Below, piece by piece: positions 22,862 to 33,915 of a stretch of 64,000 nucleotides of DNA. The position numbers and the translations under genes are program-made. The DNA comes from Hsuehochloa calcarea (taxonomy: Eukaryota > Streptophyta > Magnoliopsida > Poales > Poaceae), in the NCBI GenBank assembly GCA_036346395.1, contig CM070596.1, positions 1,054,001 to 1,118,000 of the forward strand, given 5' to 3'. Each line of letters opens with the position of its first letter. Positions within the stretch are counted from its first letter, which is position 1. The notes beneath the pieces are model-generated. The model saw only the letters and a program-made list of their open reading frames with translations. It ran no database searches and was not told the DNA's origin.

Positions 22862-25412
22862 ATGGCGCAGACTCCAGTTGACGACGCGTACGAGTTGTTC
22901 GACCCACGCTAGGATGTGGGACACCGTTGCCGGGCGTGGTCCGCCGGCGTCGGCCCTCCGAGCACGGGTCTGGCGCCCTAAAGAGAGCTAACCCTTGACG
23001 AGCAGAGACGTCCCGAGCTTGGAGACCGGGCTCCGCCTTGCCGGATGTTGGACCTTCGCACGCTGGCTGCAGTTTTGACGCGCACTCTGCTGCGCTCGTG
23101 GACCGTTGGAGACCGGAGACTCACACTTTCCACTTCCGATGGGGAGATGACCATTACTCGGAGGGCGTGGCTCGCTTATGAGTCTACCTGCGTGGTCTTC
23201 GGAGTGCCCCTCCGAGGGCAGTAGACCGGAAGGTTTGTTTGGCCGACAAATTTGGTCACCCGATTGTTGCGAACGCGTCGGGTGTACCACATTCCTGGCT
23301 GCGGCGGTACATGATCTGCCCCGAGCATGCGACTGTGGAGAAAGTGAGGACACACTTAGTCGTGTACCTTTTATTCTTGTTCGGATGGATCCTGTTTCCT
23401 ACCACGTAGGGAGACTGTGTGTACCCGAGCTACATCCTTCTGGCACAGTCTTTGGCGGACGCCTGGCCCGAGGAGATTCTACAGTACAGTTGGGTCTCTG
23501 AAGTGCTTTGGGCCATCTATCGAGGGTTGTGCGACGCTTGTCAGCGCAGCACGGGCGAGGAGCCAGTCCTTGCGGTATGCTACACCCTGCTACAATTATG
23601 GTCGTGGGAGCACTTTCCAGTCGGCTGACGTACTTCCACACCAGCGTGCACCCATACCAGGTGACCACCGAGCTTTATGAGAACGCTGCAGGGGACGACC
23701 CCGTCGATGGGCCTACGATGGGAACACGTTGGACACGTGCTACCCTAAGGTGCGCTAGGGAGAGACCGAGGCGCGTGTACCCAGAGTTCCATAACCTTTT
23801 CGAGACTCTCCACGAGGCGAGGTCATCTGGTGGCCATGGACAGCACAGTTCCTTCACGACACGGCCCCCTACGGATTATCGTCCCAGTGCACTTTGGACG
23901 AGGCACTCTGGATGACGACCTACCACCTGGTCTTCTCGCACATGGTCGAGCAGTACAATCCGCAGCGGATCATGAGGCAGTTCGACCTTTACCAGGAGGT
24001 GCCACCGCCCACGGGACGACCCCTCACAGCAAAGGCTCACAGGTATGTCATTCTTTGGTGTAATTTTGAGGGCATGTTTGAGTAAGATTTTCTGACATGT
24101 AAATTCAATTGCAGGCAAACGAGTAGAGGGTGGAGGAGCGACGACTGGAGGTAGACGCAGCAGCCCTGGACGACAATGTGGATCGATAAGGTTACGACGG
24201 ACGTGGTGCTGGAGTTTCGCGGCTACGCCATCCAAACGTACGTTGCGTACTTGCGGTGATACTTTTCGCGCACTAGGTGCAGGCATACTGGGCCAGCGCC
24301 GCAGCGTCCATTGGCGCCATGCAGGACGACGGCGTACTAGCTGGTCCGGATCGTCACTCGGTGGCCCGCCTCGACGAGACGGTAAAACATTCTTCGCATA
24401 ATTTTCGTCCGGCAACACTTTTCGCACTTACTATCAGTTTTCATGCAGTACTACCGCTTGGAGCGTATCCGCCATGAGACTACTGAAGCTATACACCGTG
24501 GAAACAGAAACACATTGGATCATCTACTAGGCGTGATGTGCACGACACGCGAGGACGCGATTTCTGCGATTAGATCCGTAACTTGTGGTCGCCACAGCGA
24601 CATTCACGCACAGCATCGCATACGCGGCGGGCACCCTCCACCACCTCCGCCCTTTGCACCTCCGTCGGCACCGCCCTCCGCACGTCCGTCGCACTCCGGG
24701 AGTCGTCGGAGCTACGGTCGCTCGACCTCGGCCCGCCTCGGGCCACAGGTATGTCATCTGTCAACCGGTTCACAGGATGGCAGCTCTCCGCAATGAAGCC
24801 CCCCGTAGCAGCAGCCCCTGCCAGAACGTTCCAACCGAGCCTTCGCCACAACACCCGCTAGAGGGGGAGACACCCCTCTGTTGGTGCAGGGACACATGTA
24901 AGTTCTTCAAATCCAAACACCAGCTCAGCCTCGGCATGCGTTACTGGGGTTGTCCTAACTACTCCTCTGACTATCCCGACCGCCGTTGGGATACGAGCAA
25001 CTATCGGCAGCTGGTAAGGAGTACTTACAGTAATTTATCGTACCAATTTTCTTTCAGAGTACGCACTAACAATCTGTCCCGTTTACTCGTAGTCCCCGGA
25101 GCCGCTATGTGACTTCCGCAAGTGGATTGACCTAGAGATCCACCCACACGACCAGTGGCAGCTCGACTTCGAGGAGTGGAATGCCGAAAGGGGACGTGAC
25201 ATCCAGGAGGAGGATCGTCGGACTGAAGAGCACAACGAGCGTATCTGCCAGGAGACTCAGGCCCATCTCGAGGCGTCTGCCTGCAGGGAGCGCGAGGCAC
25301 GCGAGAGGGAGCGCGAGAAAAAGCGGGAAATAGCGGCCGAGGCCAGGGCGGTAGGCGAGGAGTACAACGCCGAGCTCGCAAGAAAGGGAAAATGGCTCCG
25401 GTCCACGCAGTA
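22862..25412 (+). pseudogene. Plant mobile domain (aminotransferase-like PMD) gene carried by the MULE, inactivated
   Basis: The ATG at 22862 opens MAQTPVDDAYELFDPR and meets a TAG at once. Pieces in changing frames include WRPETHTF, the sequence around the GEMTITRRAWLAYE block (23140-23180), and the IVANASGVPHSWLRRYMICP region (23260-23330), then LQLWSWEHFPVG (23590-23628). These are typical of the PF10536-type domain found in MAIN-like proteins and in grass MULEs. A zinc-binding segment LCWCRDTCK..RYWGCPNY (24880-24960, GRF-like) and a charged coiled-coil tail rich in Glu and Arg (25130-25400) end at TAG 25410-25412. Multiple stops and frameshifts show decay, though some breaks may be introns. 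Confidence 0.78.
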
Positions 25413-25829
25413 GGTCAGGCCAGTCCGTAGTAGTCCCCCCTCCTATTCGCCATGTTTTAACTATCTCCTAAAGGCATGCGTACTTACATGGTCCGGAAGC
25501 TCGTGTCGCAAGTTACCGTAGTAGTAGCGTCTATGGTAAAGTAATTAGCCGAACCATCATGCCATGTGACCACATGTAACGTGCTTCTGTCCGCGCGCGG
25601 ACCGCAATGTAGTTCTGGTTCTGTGCCTCCGCTGAGCCATCAAAGTATGCCTCTTCTGGTGGAATTCCAGAGATAACCATTCGCATCGGCATCGATTCTT
25701 CTATGTTTCAGGGTTTCTCCGTAATCGCAATGTTCTCAACCCCTTCAGTTAAGTTAATTTCTGTACTCTGCTTTAACTCCACCGTACAGAAGAAATTTGA
25801 TCGAGAACCATAGCGACCAAGAGTAGTCA

Positions 25830-26275
25830 TGTCGTACCAAACTTCGCACATTTCAAGTCACATGAAATTATGAAACCCTAATTTCCGAAACGTATCGTCT
25901 TAATTTTTGAGACCTGAACCCTGAATTTGTCGAGATAATTTCAGAGCGTATAAAATTATGTAAAATTTACACAATCAATTCCACTGTGTAGGGAGTCTGA
26001 ATTTTTTTTTTCATAATGTTTGGACCTCATTTGCTATATTAGAAAATTTCTACAAATATTAAACTTTAAAGAATTTTGGAGAAAAAATAAGAATGCATAA
26101 AATTTCAAAAAAAAAAACACAAGCAGAAAAACTATGCCAGAAGGCTCCACAAAAAATTTCATAATTTTTTGAGCTCATTTTTTATATTTAAAAAATCATC
26201 CAACAAATATTATTAATTATTTTTTTTTAAAAAAAATAATTTTTTGACCATGGTGCTGCCCCCGGGGACGGTAGC
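25830..26275. repeat. Subterminal segment related to the arm of the 1.9-kb TIR element
   Basis: Motifs occur here in the same order as in 2400-2870: CACATTTCAAGT, AACCCTAATTTCCGAAAC, an ACACAATCAA block, AATTTCTACAAA and AGAAGGCTCCA. Similarity is interrupted but collinear over more than 400 bp. It lies just inside the right TIR of the MuDR-like element. Confidence 0.7.
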
Positions 26276-26277
26276 TC

Positions 26278-26385
26278 GTACAACAAGAGGGCTATTTTTA
26301 GAATTTTAAATTTATAAAGGCTATTTTTAAAATTTTTGTTGCACAACAGGGCTAAAATAGTCCACAATTCGTAGTAATCCTGATC
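26278..26385 (-). repeat. Right terminal inverted repeat of the MuDR-like element
   Basis: This is the inverted copy of 18716-18817. On the plus strand it reads GGGCTATTTTTAGAATTTTA, later GGGCTAAAATAGTCCACAATTC, and ends near GTAGTAATCCTGATC. Confidence 0.85.
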
Positions 26386-26628
26386 TTGTACGGACAGCAA
26401 TGGCTCGTGCTAATCAACCATTGAGATCGATCTCCGCTTGAAGTTGGATTTTATTGCCATTTTATCTCAATGGTTGTATACGTATACAATCCTAAGCGTG
26501 TTGTTGATGTTTCAAGAGCCTTTTTGGTGACTAGTAATTATCGAGCAAATGCAGAAGAAGAACACAGGCAGGCCCTGCCGCCGTGGCTGTGTGCCTGTGT
26601 GGCTGGTGGTGGGGCCGGGTAATAGCTC

Positions 26629-26629
26629 A

Positions 26630-26685
<56 letters not shown>
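26629..26685. repeat. (TG)n(TA)n microsatellite
   Basis: A short GT run is followed by about 20 TA units. It borders the left end of an AT-rich inverted-repeat element. Confidence 0.9.
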
Positions 26686-26687
<2 letters not shown>

Positions 26688-26945
26688 AATACCTCTTTAT
26701 CTATTTGAGTATACTCCAATGATGATTATAAGATACTCCAAAGTGAGTTCTATGAAAAAATTCATGAAAGTCCACTTTTTATAGAAAATTTATGTGTATA
26801 CTTTTATTTATATATGAAAAAGGTATATGACAAAAATAAAGGACTCCAATGAAAATTTTTCAATCAAATTGCACTGGAGTATCTTATAATTGGTATTTAT
26901 GTATACTGAAAATGATAAAGAAGTATAATATATTTATTTAAGTGG
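26688..26945. mobile_element. Small inverted-repeat element (MITE-like)
   Basis: The left arm (about 26690-26745) contains CTCTTTATC, AGTATACTCC and ATTATAAGATACTCCA. The reverse complement of the right arm (about 26870-26935) contains TTCTTTATCATTTTCAGTAT and AATTATAAGATACTCCAGTG. The interior is AT-rich with no open frame. The GGAGGGAGTA motif just outside is common near MITE ends in cereals. Target duplication is obscured by neighbouring TA repeats. Confidence 0.6.
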
Positions 26946-26988
26946 TATATTCGGAGGGAGTATGTACTCTGAGAGTCGAAAACAAGCG

Positions 26989-27041
<53 letters not shown>
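26989..27041. repeat. (TA)n microsatellite
   Basis: About 25 uninterrupted TA units. The short open frames across it, reading IYIYIY on both strands, are artefacts of the repeat. Confidence 0.95.
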
Positions 27042-27042
<1 letters not shown>

Positions 27043-28554
27043 GCGCTATCAAAGCACCTCTAATACTGTATGTCATGGCCTCGTTGTTTTTGTTACAAGA
27101 AATTTCTATATTAATATGCGATATGGAGACTAGTGATGACCAGATGGGCCGCTTCGGTGGACACAGTTGATGGGCCTCCTCCTCTTCGGTGCTAATCGCT
27201 CCCGTCCTCCTCCACACCGGCTCCGATTGTGTCCAGCCTCCTCTCGGGCCGAGCGGCCCACCGTGATGTCTATTCAAACACGACACACCCGATTAAACCG
27301 TAAATATGCTATAAACTAAGTCAACGATCTCGTACTTCAGACTAACCCGGAAAACACGGTCCATCCGACCACCCCCTAACGAAGACACTCACTCTCGTTT
27401 AACAGATACACACACGCTTCTTTGTGCAGTGAACTGAATACAGAAAGTCAGAAAACATCAATAACTGCAGTTTTATTCTTTGGTCCGTTCTGTGTTGACT
27501 CGCTGTTACGATACCTGTCCAATTTCTGATTTGGCTCTCTTTTTTTCTGGAAGGCGCTGCGGCATGCAAGCCCTCCTGAACTCGGACAGAGCGGGGAAAA
27601 ACAGAAAGTTTACGTCAGACAGAGGTCATGCAAGGAATCTGTGTGTCACTGCAAACAGAGTATCTGCACACAACGATACTACTATATTCGAAGAAACAAG
27701 CACAACACCAGACAGACAGACAGACAGACAGACACCCACCACTGAACATGAGAGAGATCAAAGAAAAATGACAAGAAATGTATCTTCACAGTACTGGAAG
27801 CTACCTAGTCTAAAAAAACACTGAATTACTCACTACTGTATATATTTGCCTAGAGCATATATATCAACATGCACATGCCAAAGGATTCAACCTGCCCTGC
27901 AGAAGCAAGAGGGACTCAGAGTCTCTCATAAAAAAGAAAAAGAAAAGCTAGAGGGACATCACAATTCACAAGTCGCGTACTCCTTCCTCCCTTGCTTTCA
28001 GCACTGAAGCTTCCCCGCCGTTGCTACTGCCGAACGGCGAAGCATCGCGTCGCCGGCGCGGCGGCTCCCTCCGGTATCGATCGATCATTCATGCTCAAGC
28101 CGGTGTCTCCAGTGGACCAAGTCGTCAGAATCGAACTGTAATAAGGTACATTGCCATCAGAAGCTGGCTATGTAGCTCTGGTAGCCACCATGGCAGGATT
28201 CACACTTTGGTCTCAATTTATAGAGCGGTGGAAGATGAGATTTGGGGACGGGATAAACACGAGGAAGCGACGGTGCATCTGCTGCCACGGCATCTTCCAT
28301 GGATATACTCGTCGGAAATGCTTCACAGTTCACTCCACCTCGATCTTGCTGCCTTTTCTCCTTTCCCTCGTGCTCGTTTTATTCCTTGTGCTTTTGTTTC
28401 TTAGTTTGGGCCCTCTTGCTGGCTACTAGAACACGATGGTTAGCCATCGGTTAGTGCTTCTGCTTTGGCTCCTGCCCTTCCTTTTTTACTTCTTTTGTGT
28501 GGATGGATTTATCTTTTGCTTGTTTAAGTTTGATTTTATAATCTCTTCCCGGAG
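27042..28554. other. Intergenic stretch; one weak small open frame
   Basis: No recognisable gene was found. (CAGA)n-like repeats lie at 27715-27731. A plus-strand frame at 28190-28429 (MAGFTLWSQFIERW...) encodes 79 residues ending in a strongly hydrophobic stretch of about 30 residues that could span a membrane. It has no family match that I know and no supporting splice or promoter signal. I treat it as chance unless transcripts show otherwise. Confidence 0.35.
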
Positions 28555-28860
28555 GTCTGTCTAGCTTGTTATAAGTATGAGTGTGTTGCCTATTTTTCTT
28601 CGTCAGTTTAAGTTTTTAGGTAATCTGATCGGTACATGCAGCTCGATATGGTATCAGAGTCAATAGTTCTTGAACTCAAGGCCCGTTGACGCTATTAAAG
28701 AAAAATAATTGAACCTCACTTCTATTCTACGTGTTAGGTCTGATGGAGCCTACACGTGAGGAGGGGTGTTGAAGTATAGGTGAATTGTACATCTTTCCTC
28801 ATCAACTTAAATTTTTGGGTGAGCTGATTGCTGCATGCAACTTAATATAACTGTCTAATC
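28555..28860 (+). repeat. LTR-retrotransposon fragment with a primer-binding-like site
   Basis: ATGGTATCAGAGTCAATAG at about 28649 matches the initiator-tRNA primer site (TGGTATCAGAGC) used by many plant LTR elements. The sequence just before it (GTTTAAGTTTTTAGGTAATC...TGCATGCAGCT-like) is repeated in diverged form at about 28795-28850 (CAACTTAAATTTTTGGGTGA). This suggests the end of an LTR and a shuffled partial copy. No coding part is attached. Confidence 0.45.
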
Positions 28861-29430
28861 ACATGCTTTTGAGTCAATGATTTTTTTTCCGATTTCTTGT
28901 TGTATATAATTGAATTCGTGTTTCAATGGTACATAGGTACCTGCACCTTTAGTTCTTCAATAGATCTGGGCAATCCAACCTCTTGGAACACTTTTGATGC
29001 ATACTTGGTTCCTTGTTTAAATTACAGCTTAGTTCATGTACAAAAATTGATCCCAGTTCTTTTTTTTTTTTGATCTCTCTAGGGATAACATTACTCTCTT
29101 GCATCTCAAACTACATAGCTGGAGATGCAGGAGAAGCGTTCCTTTTTGGTGGTCCTATATGATCCCCTTGTCACATGCTACATTTGTTTGTTTAATTACC
29201 TTGTGGTCTCAAACAACTCCACGCTATATTACACTCTCGGAGCGACCTTTATGCAAAGATATCATGCATGCAGTGCCACCTCAAAAGCTTCAGCGAAAAC
29301 CTAGCTTTTCTTTATGTGGGCCATTAGATTTGACGAGATTCTATAAATCCTTGTTTAATTATTTATCTGTAATATTTATTATAGATAATAATGTTATTAT
29401 ATGATTCTTGAGTATACATTTTAAAGTTCA
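28861..29430. other. AT-rich intergenic stretch
   Basis: I see no gene, RNA or clear transposon end. A long T-run lies at 29059-29071. Open frames are short and without domain signatures. Confidence 0.4.
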
Positions 29431-29458
29431 TAAGGGAGAAGCCGGAATGGTAAAATAT

Positions 29459-29605
29459 TCTACGACTACCTCATAATCGTAAGTTCTTCTACAATTACCT
29501 CGTGGTTGTAAGTCCGATCACCCTATAGTCGTAAGTTCTTCTACGACTAGCATATGATCGTAAGTTCTTCTACGATCACCTCATAGTCGTAAGTCTTTAT
29601 ACGAC
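29459..29605 (+). repeat. Tandem array of about 30-bp units, each self-complementary
   Basis: Five imperfect units of the form TCTACGACTACCTCATAATC followed by GTAAGT start near 29459, 29489, 29515, 29540 and 29570. Within a unit CGACTA and TAGTCG face each other, so each unit can fold on itself. The array lies upstream of the TATA box of the adjacent LTR, where U3 enhancer repeats are often found. Confidence 0.75.
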
Positions 29606-30119
29606 CATATCAGTTACAACCACCCTATAATCGGTCGAGTTTACAGACAAGTAGGTCCAATTGATTAGGGCATCTGAACAGTCAGTATACACTATTATTC
29701 TCCAGAATAACTGCACGATTAAACTCTCTGTCCTGGTGATAACTGTCTGGCGACGTGGGAACGTTACTTGTCCAATAGTATTCCCCGATAAATGTGCCAT
29801 TATTTGAAGTATTGATACGCCTTTTGGGCTGGAGAAATTGTCATACACTTCGAGCATACTATAAAAGGAGGAATCACCAGACGACAGAAGAGGGATGAAG
29901 AAAGACACAATCAGGAGTACAAGATATTGCATTTCAGTCTTTCTCTTGATTTGTAAACAGTATACTTAATATAGCCACACAGGAGTAAGATTGTTATTCT
30001 CTCCAGAGAAGGCCCGAACCTGTATAAAAATCTATGTGTTATTCTCTCTGCGTGATTTGAGCTTAGAGACTCCCCAAAACAAACAATCATTACGTAAGTT
30101 CGGTTCTAAAACACCGACA
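29605..30119 (+). repeat. 3' part of a Gypsy-type LTR with TATA box
   Basis: A TATA box (ACTATAAAAGG, 29858-29868) precedes a leader-like segment. The LTR ends ACACCGACA at 30119, directly before a primer-binding site. The 5' boundary of the LTR is not resolved and could reach back past the tandem array to about 29430. Confidence 0.6.
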
Positions 30120-30120
30120 G

Positions 30121-30138
30121 CTGACGCCGTCTGTGGGG
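30121..30138 (+). promoter_or_regulatory. Primer-binding site of the Gypsy-type element
   Basis: CTGACGCCGTCTGTGGGG lies right after the LTR end. It differs by one base from the TGGCGCCGTCTGTGGGG form seen in many grass Gypsy elements. This fixes the plus orientation of the element. Confidence 0.7.
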
Positions 30139-30188
30139 ATCTTTTGGTCATCAGGTTTTCTTCATTTTCTCCCAACTCTAATGCTTCC

Positions 30189-32403
30189 ATGACAGGAGAG
30201 TGGAACGAGGAGAACTGGTTCGACTTGGCTGATTACGCAGATATCGGCATGGATGTCGGCTTCGACTACAAGGCGAGTATTGTATCATTCGATGGTGATA
30301 TCACCTCCGGAGATCATTCTCCAGGAGACCATACCATCGATGGAGTTGAGGAGGAATCCTTATCCCCCACAACGTTACGTCCAAATGAGGAACCAATTTC
30401 CTCAAATGGCAAGGGTCAATCCGACCACAATCAGGACTGCTCCAAGGCAAACACAGGACATAGCGAGGCCTCCTCCTCCAAATATTCAAGTCCGCCTAAG
30501 GCAGTCCGACCTGACACGGCAAGTCCTGGAAGCTATCATTCTGGAGCTTCATCAGCACCTGATGGTACTATCTATCCGGTTAGCCCCACAGAGGATGGGG
30601 TCGAACATGCTTTTCCTACTAGTTCGACCATCCCATCGCAGGGCTCATTTGCGGACGGAGATGACTTCCCTCGGGTGATAATCACTCTCCTAGAGACAGG
30701 ACTGAGGACACTCCCCGACGATCATACATTGCGACCCCTCGTAGCAATGGTAAGGACACCTCCGGTGATGAAGAGAGTCAACACTCTGATGAGCGTGAGA
30801 GAAATCCTTGAGATAATCGCACTTCATTTAGGCAAACTCAATCATCAGACATTGAAGATTCTGAGACAACACGATAGAGAAGAATAGTAGCTTAGAGAAA
30901 TCTGAGTGAGCGCTTTCAGTGTCAGTCAGAGAAGGCTCAAGAACTCCAACATATCAACGATCTACTCGAGAACCCAACTTGAGAGCTTGCCCGAGCCCTT
31001 GGCTATGACCTCTTCACGCAAGAAATCGCACGAAGGCTTCGAAGCGCGATGACCAGACTCGAGTACCCTTGTCGTCATCATTCCGTAGGTCGTAGCGGTA
31101 CGACTCCATCAGCTTCCAAACGTTTGAACAACTCACCGCACGGAGATCGGCGCGACAACATGGTATGTCGTTCTCCTAACCCGAGAAAGGTTCTTCGAAC
31201 GCCTAAAGATAAATAAGCTCTCGAGATAGGTGATCGTTCACCACTCTGACATAGAGGTTTGGAGCAGCAGACGAGATACGAGGAGTATTATTCTCGTAGA
31301 ATCAAGACTTATCATAGGTCGGGTTCACCCACTGCTGGGTATCGTTGTGTACGATCACCTGATAATGACAACCCTTCTTTTCTGCAAATAAGGCATTACG
31401 AAGTAGGGTATTCTCGTCTGACCTCCGAGTAGTTCGCTGGCCGCTGCAGTTTCGACCATTGAACATGGAGAAATTTGATGGGTATCAGAATTTCACCGAG
31501 TTCCTCCAAATCAACGAGACTGTTGTCCGAGCAGCAAGAGGAGGAGAGCGCGTCATGGCGAATTACCTTTCGACTGTGCTCGAAGGGTCCGCTCGATCGT
31601 GGTTGCTAAACCAACCAATCGAGTTGATCTACTCGTGGCAACACCTTTGTGACCTTCTGCTAGCTAACTTTCAGGGTACCTACAATCGCCCTGGAAAGGA
31701 GGAGGGCATGCACAAGATAAGACAAAACGACCATGAGACCTTACGTCAATTTATCAGGCGCTTCAGTCAGGTTCAAAATTCAATTCCTAAGGTTTCTAAC
31801 TCATTTGTTATCAGGGCCTTTAAGCAGGTAGTCCGCAGAGAAAAATTATAGAGGACATCACTTTAAATCCTCCAGCTACCGTCGCTGAACTCTTCGAGAT
31901 GACTGATCGATATGTGACTACTGCAGAAGCAGTCGAGTGGAACAAAATCATTGATCGAGACGACAAGAATCCTCAATAAGTAGGCGGAAGTAGCAAGAAG
32001 GACAAAAAGGCCAAAAAAATCCAAGAACAATGTGAAGGGCCAAAAACCTCAAGCCAACAGTTCTAAGGAGGTCTTGGTCGTAAGCGACAAGGAACCACGA
32101 AATTCCAAGCAATATCCCGATCGAGGCAAAGGTAAGCGCCCCGAGCGGAAGAACGACAAGCCTAAGTGGTACCTATTCCACAAAAAGGAAGGAAATGACC
32201 TTCGCAACTGTCAGGTTTTCCAACAAAAACTCGAAAACTACTACAACGGCAAAGGACCACTTCCTACCTTCGAAGAGGTAGGGCGAGCGAGTGGTCGTAC
32301 GCAGTCGGACGACGATAAGGAGATGTCATTCCAAGATCCTGAGCATTCCATCGAGCATATCTATAGGGGGTCATCGGCATACGAGTCAAAACGACAGTTT
32401 TAG
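30189..32403 (+). pseudogene. Gypsy-type gag, broken into three open segments
   Basis: The first segment (30189-30887, MTGEWNEENWFDLADYAD) is the variable acidic N-terminal part. The second (31459-31851) has the retrotransposon gag core: MEKFDGYQNFTEFLQ, then ARSWLLNQP, then a HETLRQFIRRFSQVQN motif. The third (32032-32403) has a basic segment (KGKRPERKNDKPKW) and CxxH-like remains near WYLFHKKEGNDLRNC. Stops and frame changes separate the segments. The product would have been the capsid-forming protein of the element. Confidence 0.82.
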
Positions 32404-32534
32404 GCTGTCGAACGCGAGATAAACTACATTGACCCTCCTCTTGTCAATAAGTTGCCGAAGTGGTCAGAAGTCACCATCTCATTCGAGAAGAGTGACTGCT
32501 CGATCCGTTCCACTTGACCAGGTTGTTTTTCGAT

Positions 32535-32900
32535 CATGGTCGAGCCTACCATCAACAATTGTCGAGTAAATCGAGTGTTAGTTGATAGTGGAAGCTCGTT
32601 AAACATCTTGTTTACGAGTACTCTGGATGAGATGTAAGTACCCAGAGCCAAGGTAAGACCGATACAATACTCTTTTCATAGCATTTTACCGGGGTCTTCG
32701 ACTAAACCTATTGGCCAAGTTTCTCTTCCTTTAACATTTGGTTCACCAAGTTATTTCAGGACAAATAAGATCTCCTTTGATGTGGTCGAGTTCGATATGG
32801 CATATAATGTCATACTCGGACGACCAACTTTGGTAAAATTCTTAATGGCTACTTATTATGGATATCAATGCTGTGGATATCATGGGGATATGCTCATGAT
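32535..32900 (+). pseudogene. Gypsy-type aspartic protease fragment
   Basis: The frame reads RVLVDSGSSLNILF (about 32575-32616), the retroviral-type active site DSGSS. It continues after one stop to PLTFGSPSYF and a DMAYNVILGRPTL motif near 32800-32830, typical of the end of plant Gypsy proteases. No reverse transcriptase, RNase H or integrase follows: the element is cut off at about 32900. Confidence 0.85.
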
Positions 32901-32929
32901 ATTTGGATGATATTACAATTGGCAATGCG

Positions 32930-33915
32930 TTGAAGGTTTGTCGAATCACGCGTTTTCGGCAAAGTTCAGGTATTGTCAGGTCGTTGGCGGTCTGACCGGC
33001 CAGGGCGACGGTCTGACCAGCCATTAAGTGGCTTTGAGTTTGGAGCTAGGCCAAAAATAGAGGGTGTAGTTAAGAGAGGATATTCTTCTACGCTTGGTCT
33101 CATAATTTTTAGAGTTTCGAGTCAAAAGTTTTATTCGTTTGAAATCTCCATAGAGGTTTCGGATTTAAAGTGATGAAATTTGGCTAAGTCCCCTGCTGGG
33201 CGGTCAGGTCGGCCAGGTGGCGGTCTGACCGGTTTTGACTTGTTCGCCGTCCATATTTGGCGGCGATGATTGTAGTTTAGGTCAAATTTATGGGTTTCGG
33301 TGCATATGCGTTGCATGATACATATTTTGACTAACTTAGGTCAAGTTGCGAAGAACTTGTTCATGTAATCGATTTCTTGGTTTATTGTTGTGTAGGTGGC
33401 TTGGAGGTCAACGATGAGGATGATCGGGACTAGGCTTGAAGAGCTGAGGTTCAGAACGATCGAGGATGTTGGGTGAAGTCGATAGACTCAAACATGACGC
33501 AAAATGGACTAGGATGACCGAACGGGAAATTCGGTGCGACGAGTTGCATCAAGCGGTACAGGGTCAGTGTATGGGAGATTCGGATGAGCCGCTCGGCCTG
33601 CGCTGTGCTGGTTCGTGGGGATTGGAGAGGTTTTCCTTGTGAATTTATAGCGTTCGTATCGTGGTTGGTGCTTCGAACGGACTAGTACCCTGTACTCAAT
33701 CTTCCCTTCCCTTCTTCTGGGCTTTGCTGGTTGGTTTCAGGTTCAGCAACAACTAACCTTGCTTCTAAGCGGCGAGATTCTTTTAGCATTCAGACACGTA
33801 TCTTTGTGTATAACTTTTATATAAACCTAATCTAATTCGTGTTTTAGTTTCATTCGCGTGTTTTCTTGTATATCTTCGTGCCGAAGAAACAAAGAAACAG
33901 GGACCTTTTTTTTAG
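32930..33915. repeat. Repetitive segment with GGTCTGACC motifs, possibly an LTR
   Basis: GCGGTCTGACCGG-type motifs occur at about 32988, 33009 and 33222. The whole segment interrupts the Gypsy remnant and resembles a non-coding LTR or solo LTR, but I could not find matching TG..CA ends or a target duplication. There are no coding frames of note. Confidence 0.35.

Larger units (their letters stand above)
18716..26385. mobile_element. MuDR-like (Mutator superfamily) element carrying two decayed genes
   Basis: Terminal inverted repeats of about 100 bp face each other at 18716-18817 and 26278-26385. Shared blocks are GAATTGTGGACTATTTTAGC, then AAAAATAG.CTTTATAA, then AAAAATAGCCC. Inside are a MURA-type transposase pseudogene (19967-22621) and a plant-mobile-domain pseudogene (22862-25412), both on the plus strand. 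This is the gene set known from full-length grass MULEs. A convincing 9-bp target duplication was not seen, so the insertion is old or its exact ends are misplaced by a few bases. The left end lies close to the BRM leader. Confidence 0.88.

Noticed and set aside
26897..27286. 129-residue minus-strand frame
   Set aside because: It reads across a TA microsatellite (IYIYIY run). The rest has no recognisable family.
28190..28429. 79-residue frame with a hydrophobic C-terminus
   Set aside because: No homologue known to me, no promoter or splice support, and located among transposon debris. Kept only as a note in the intergenic entry.
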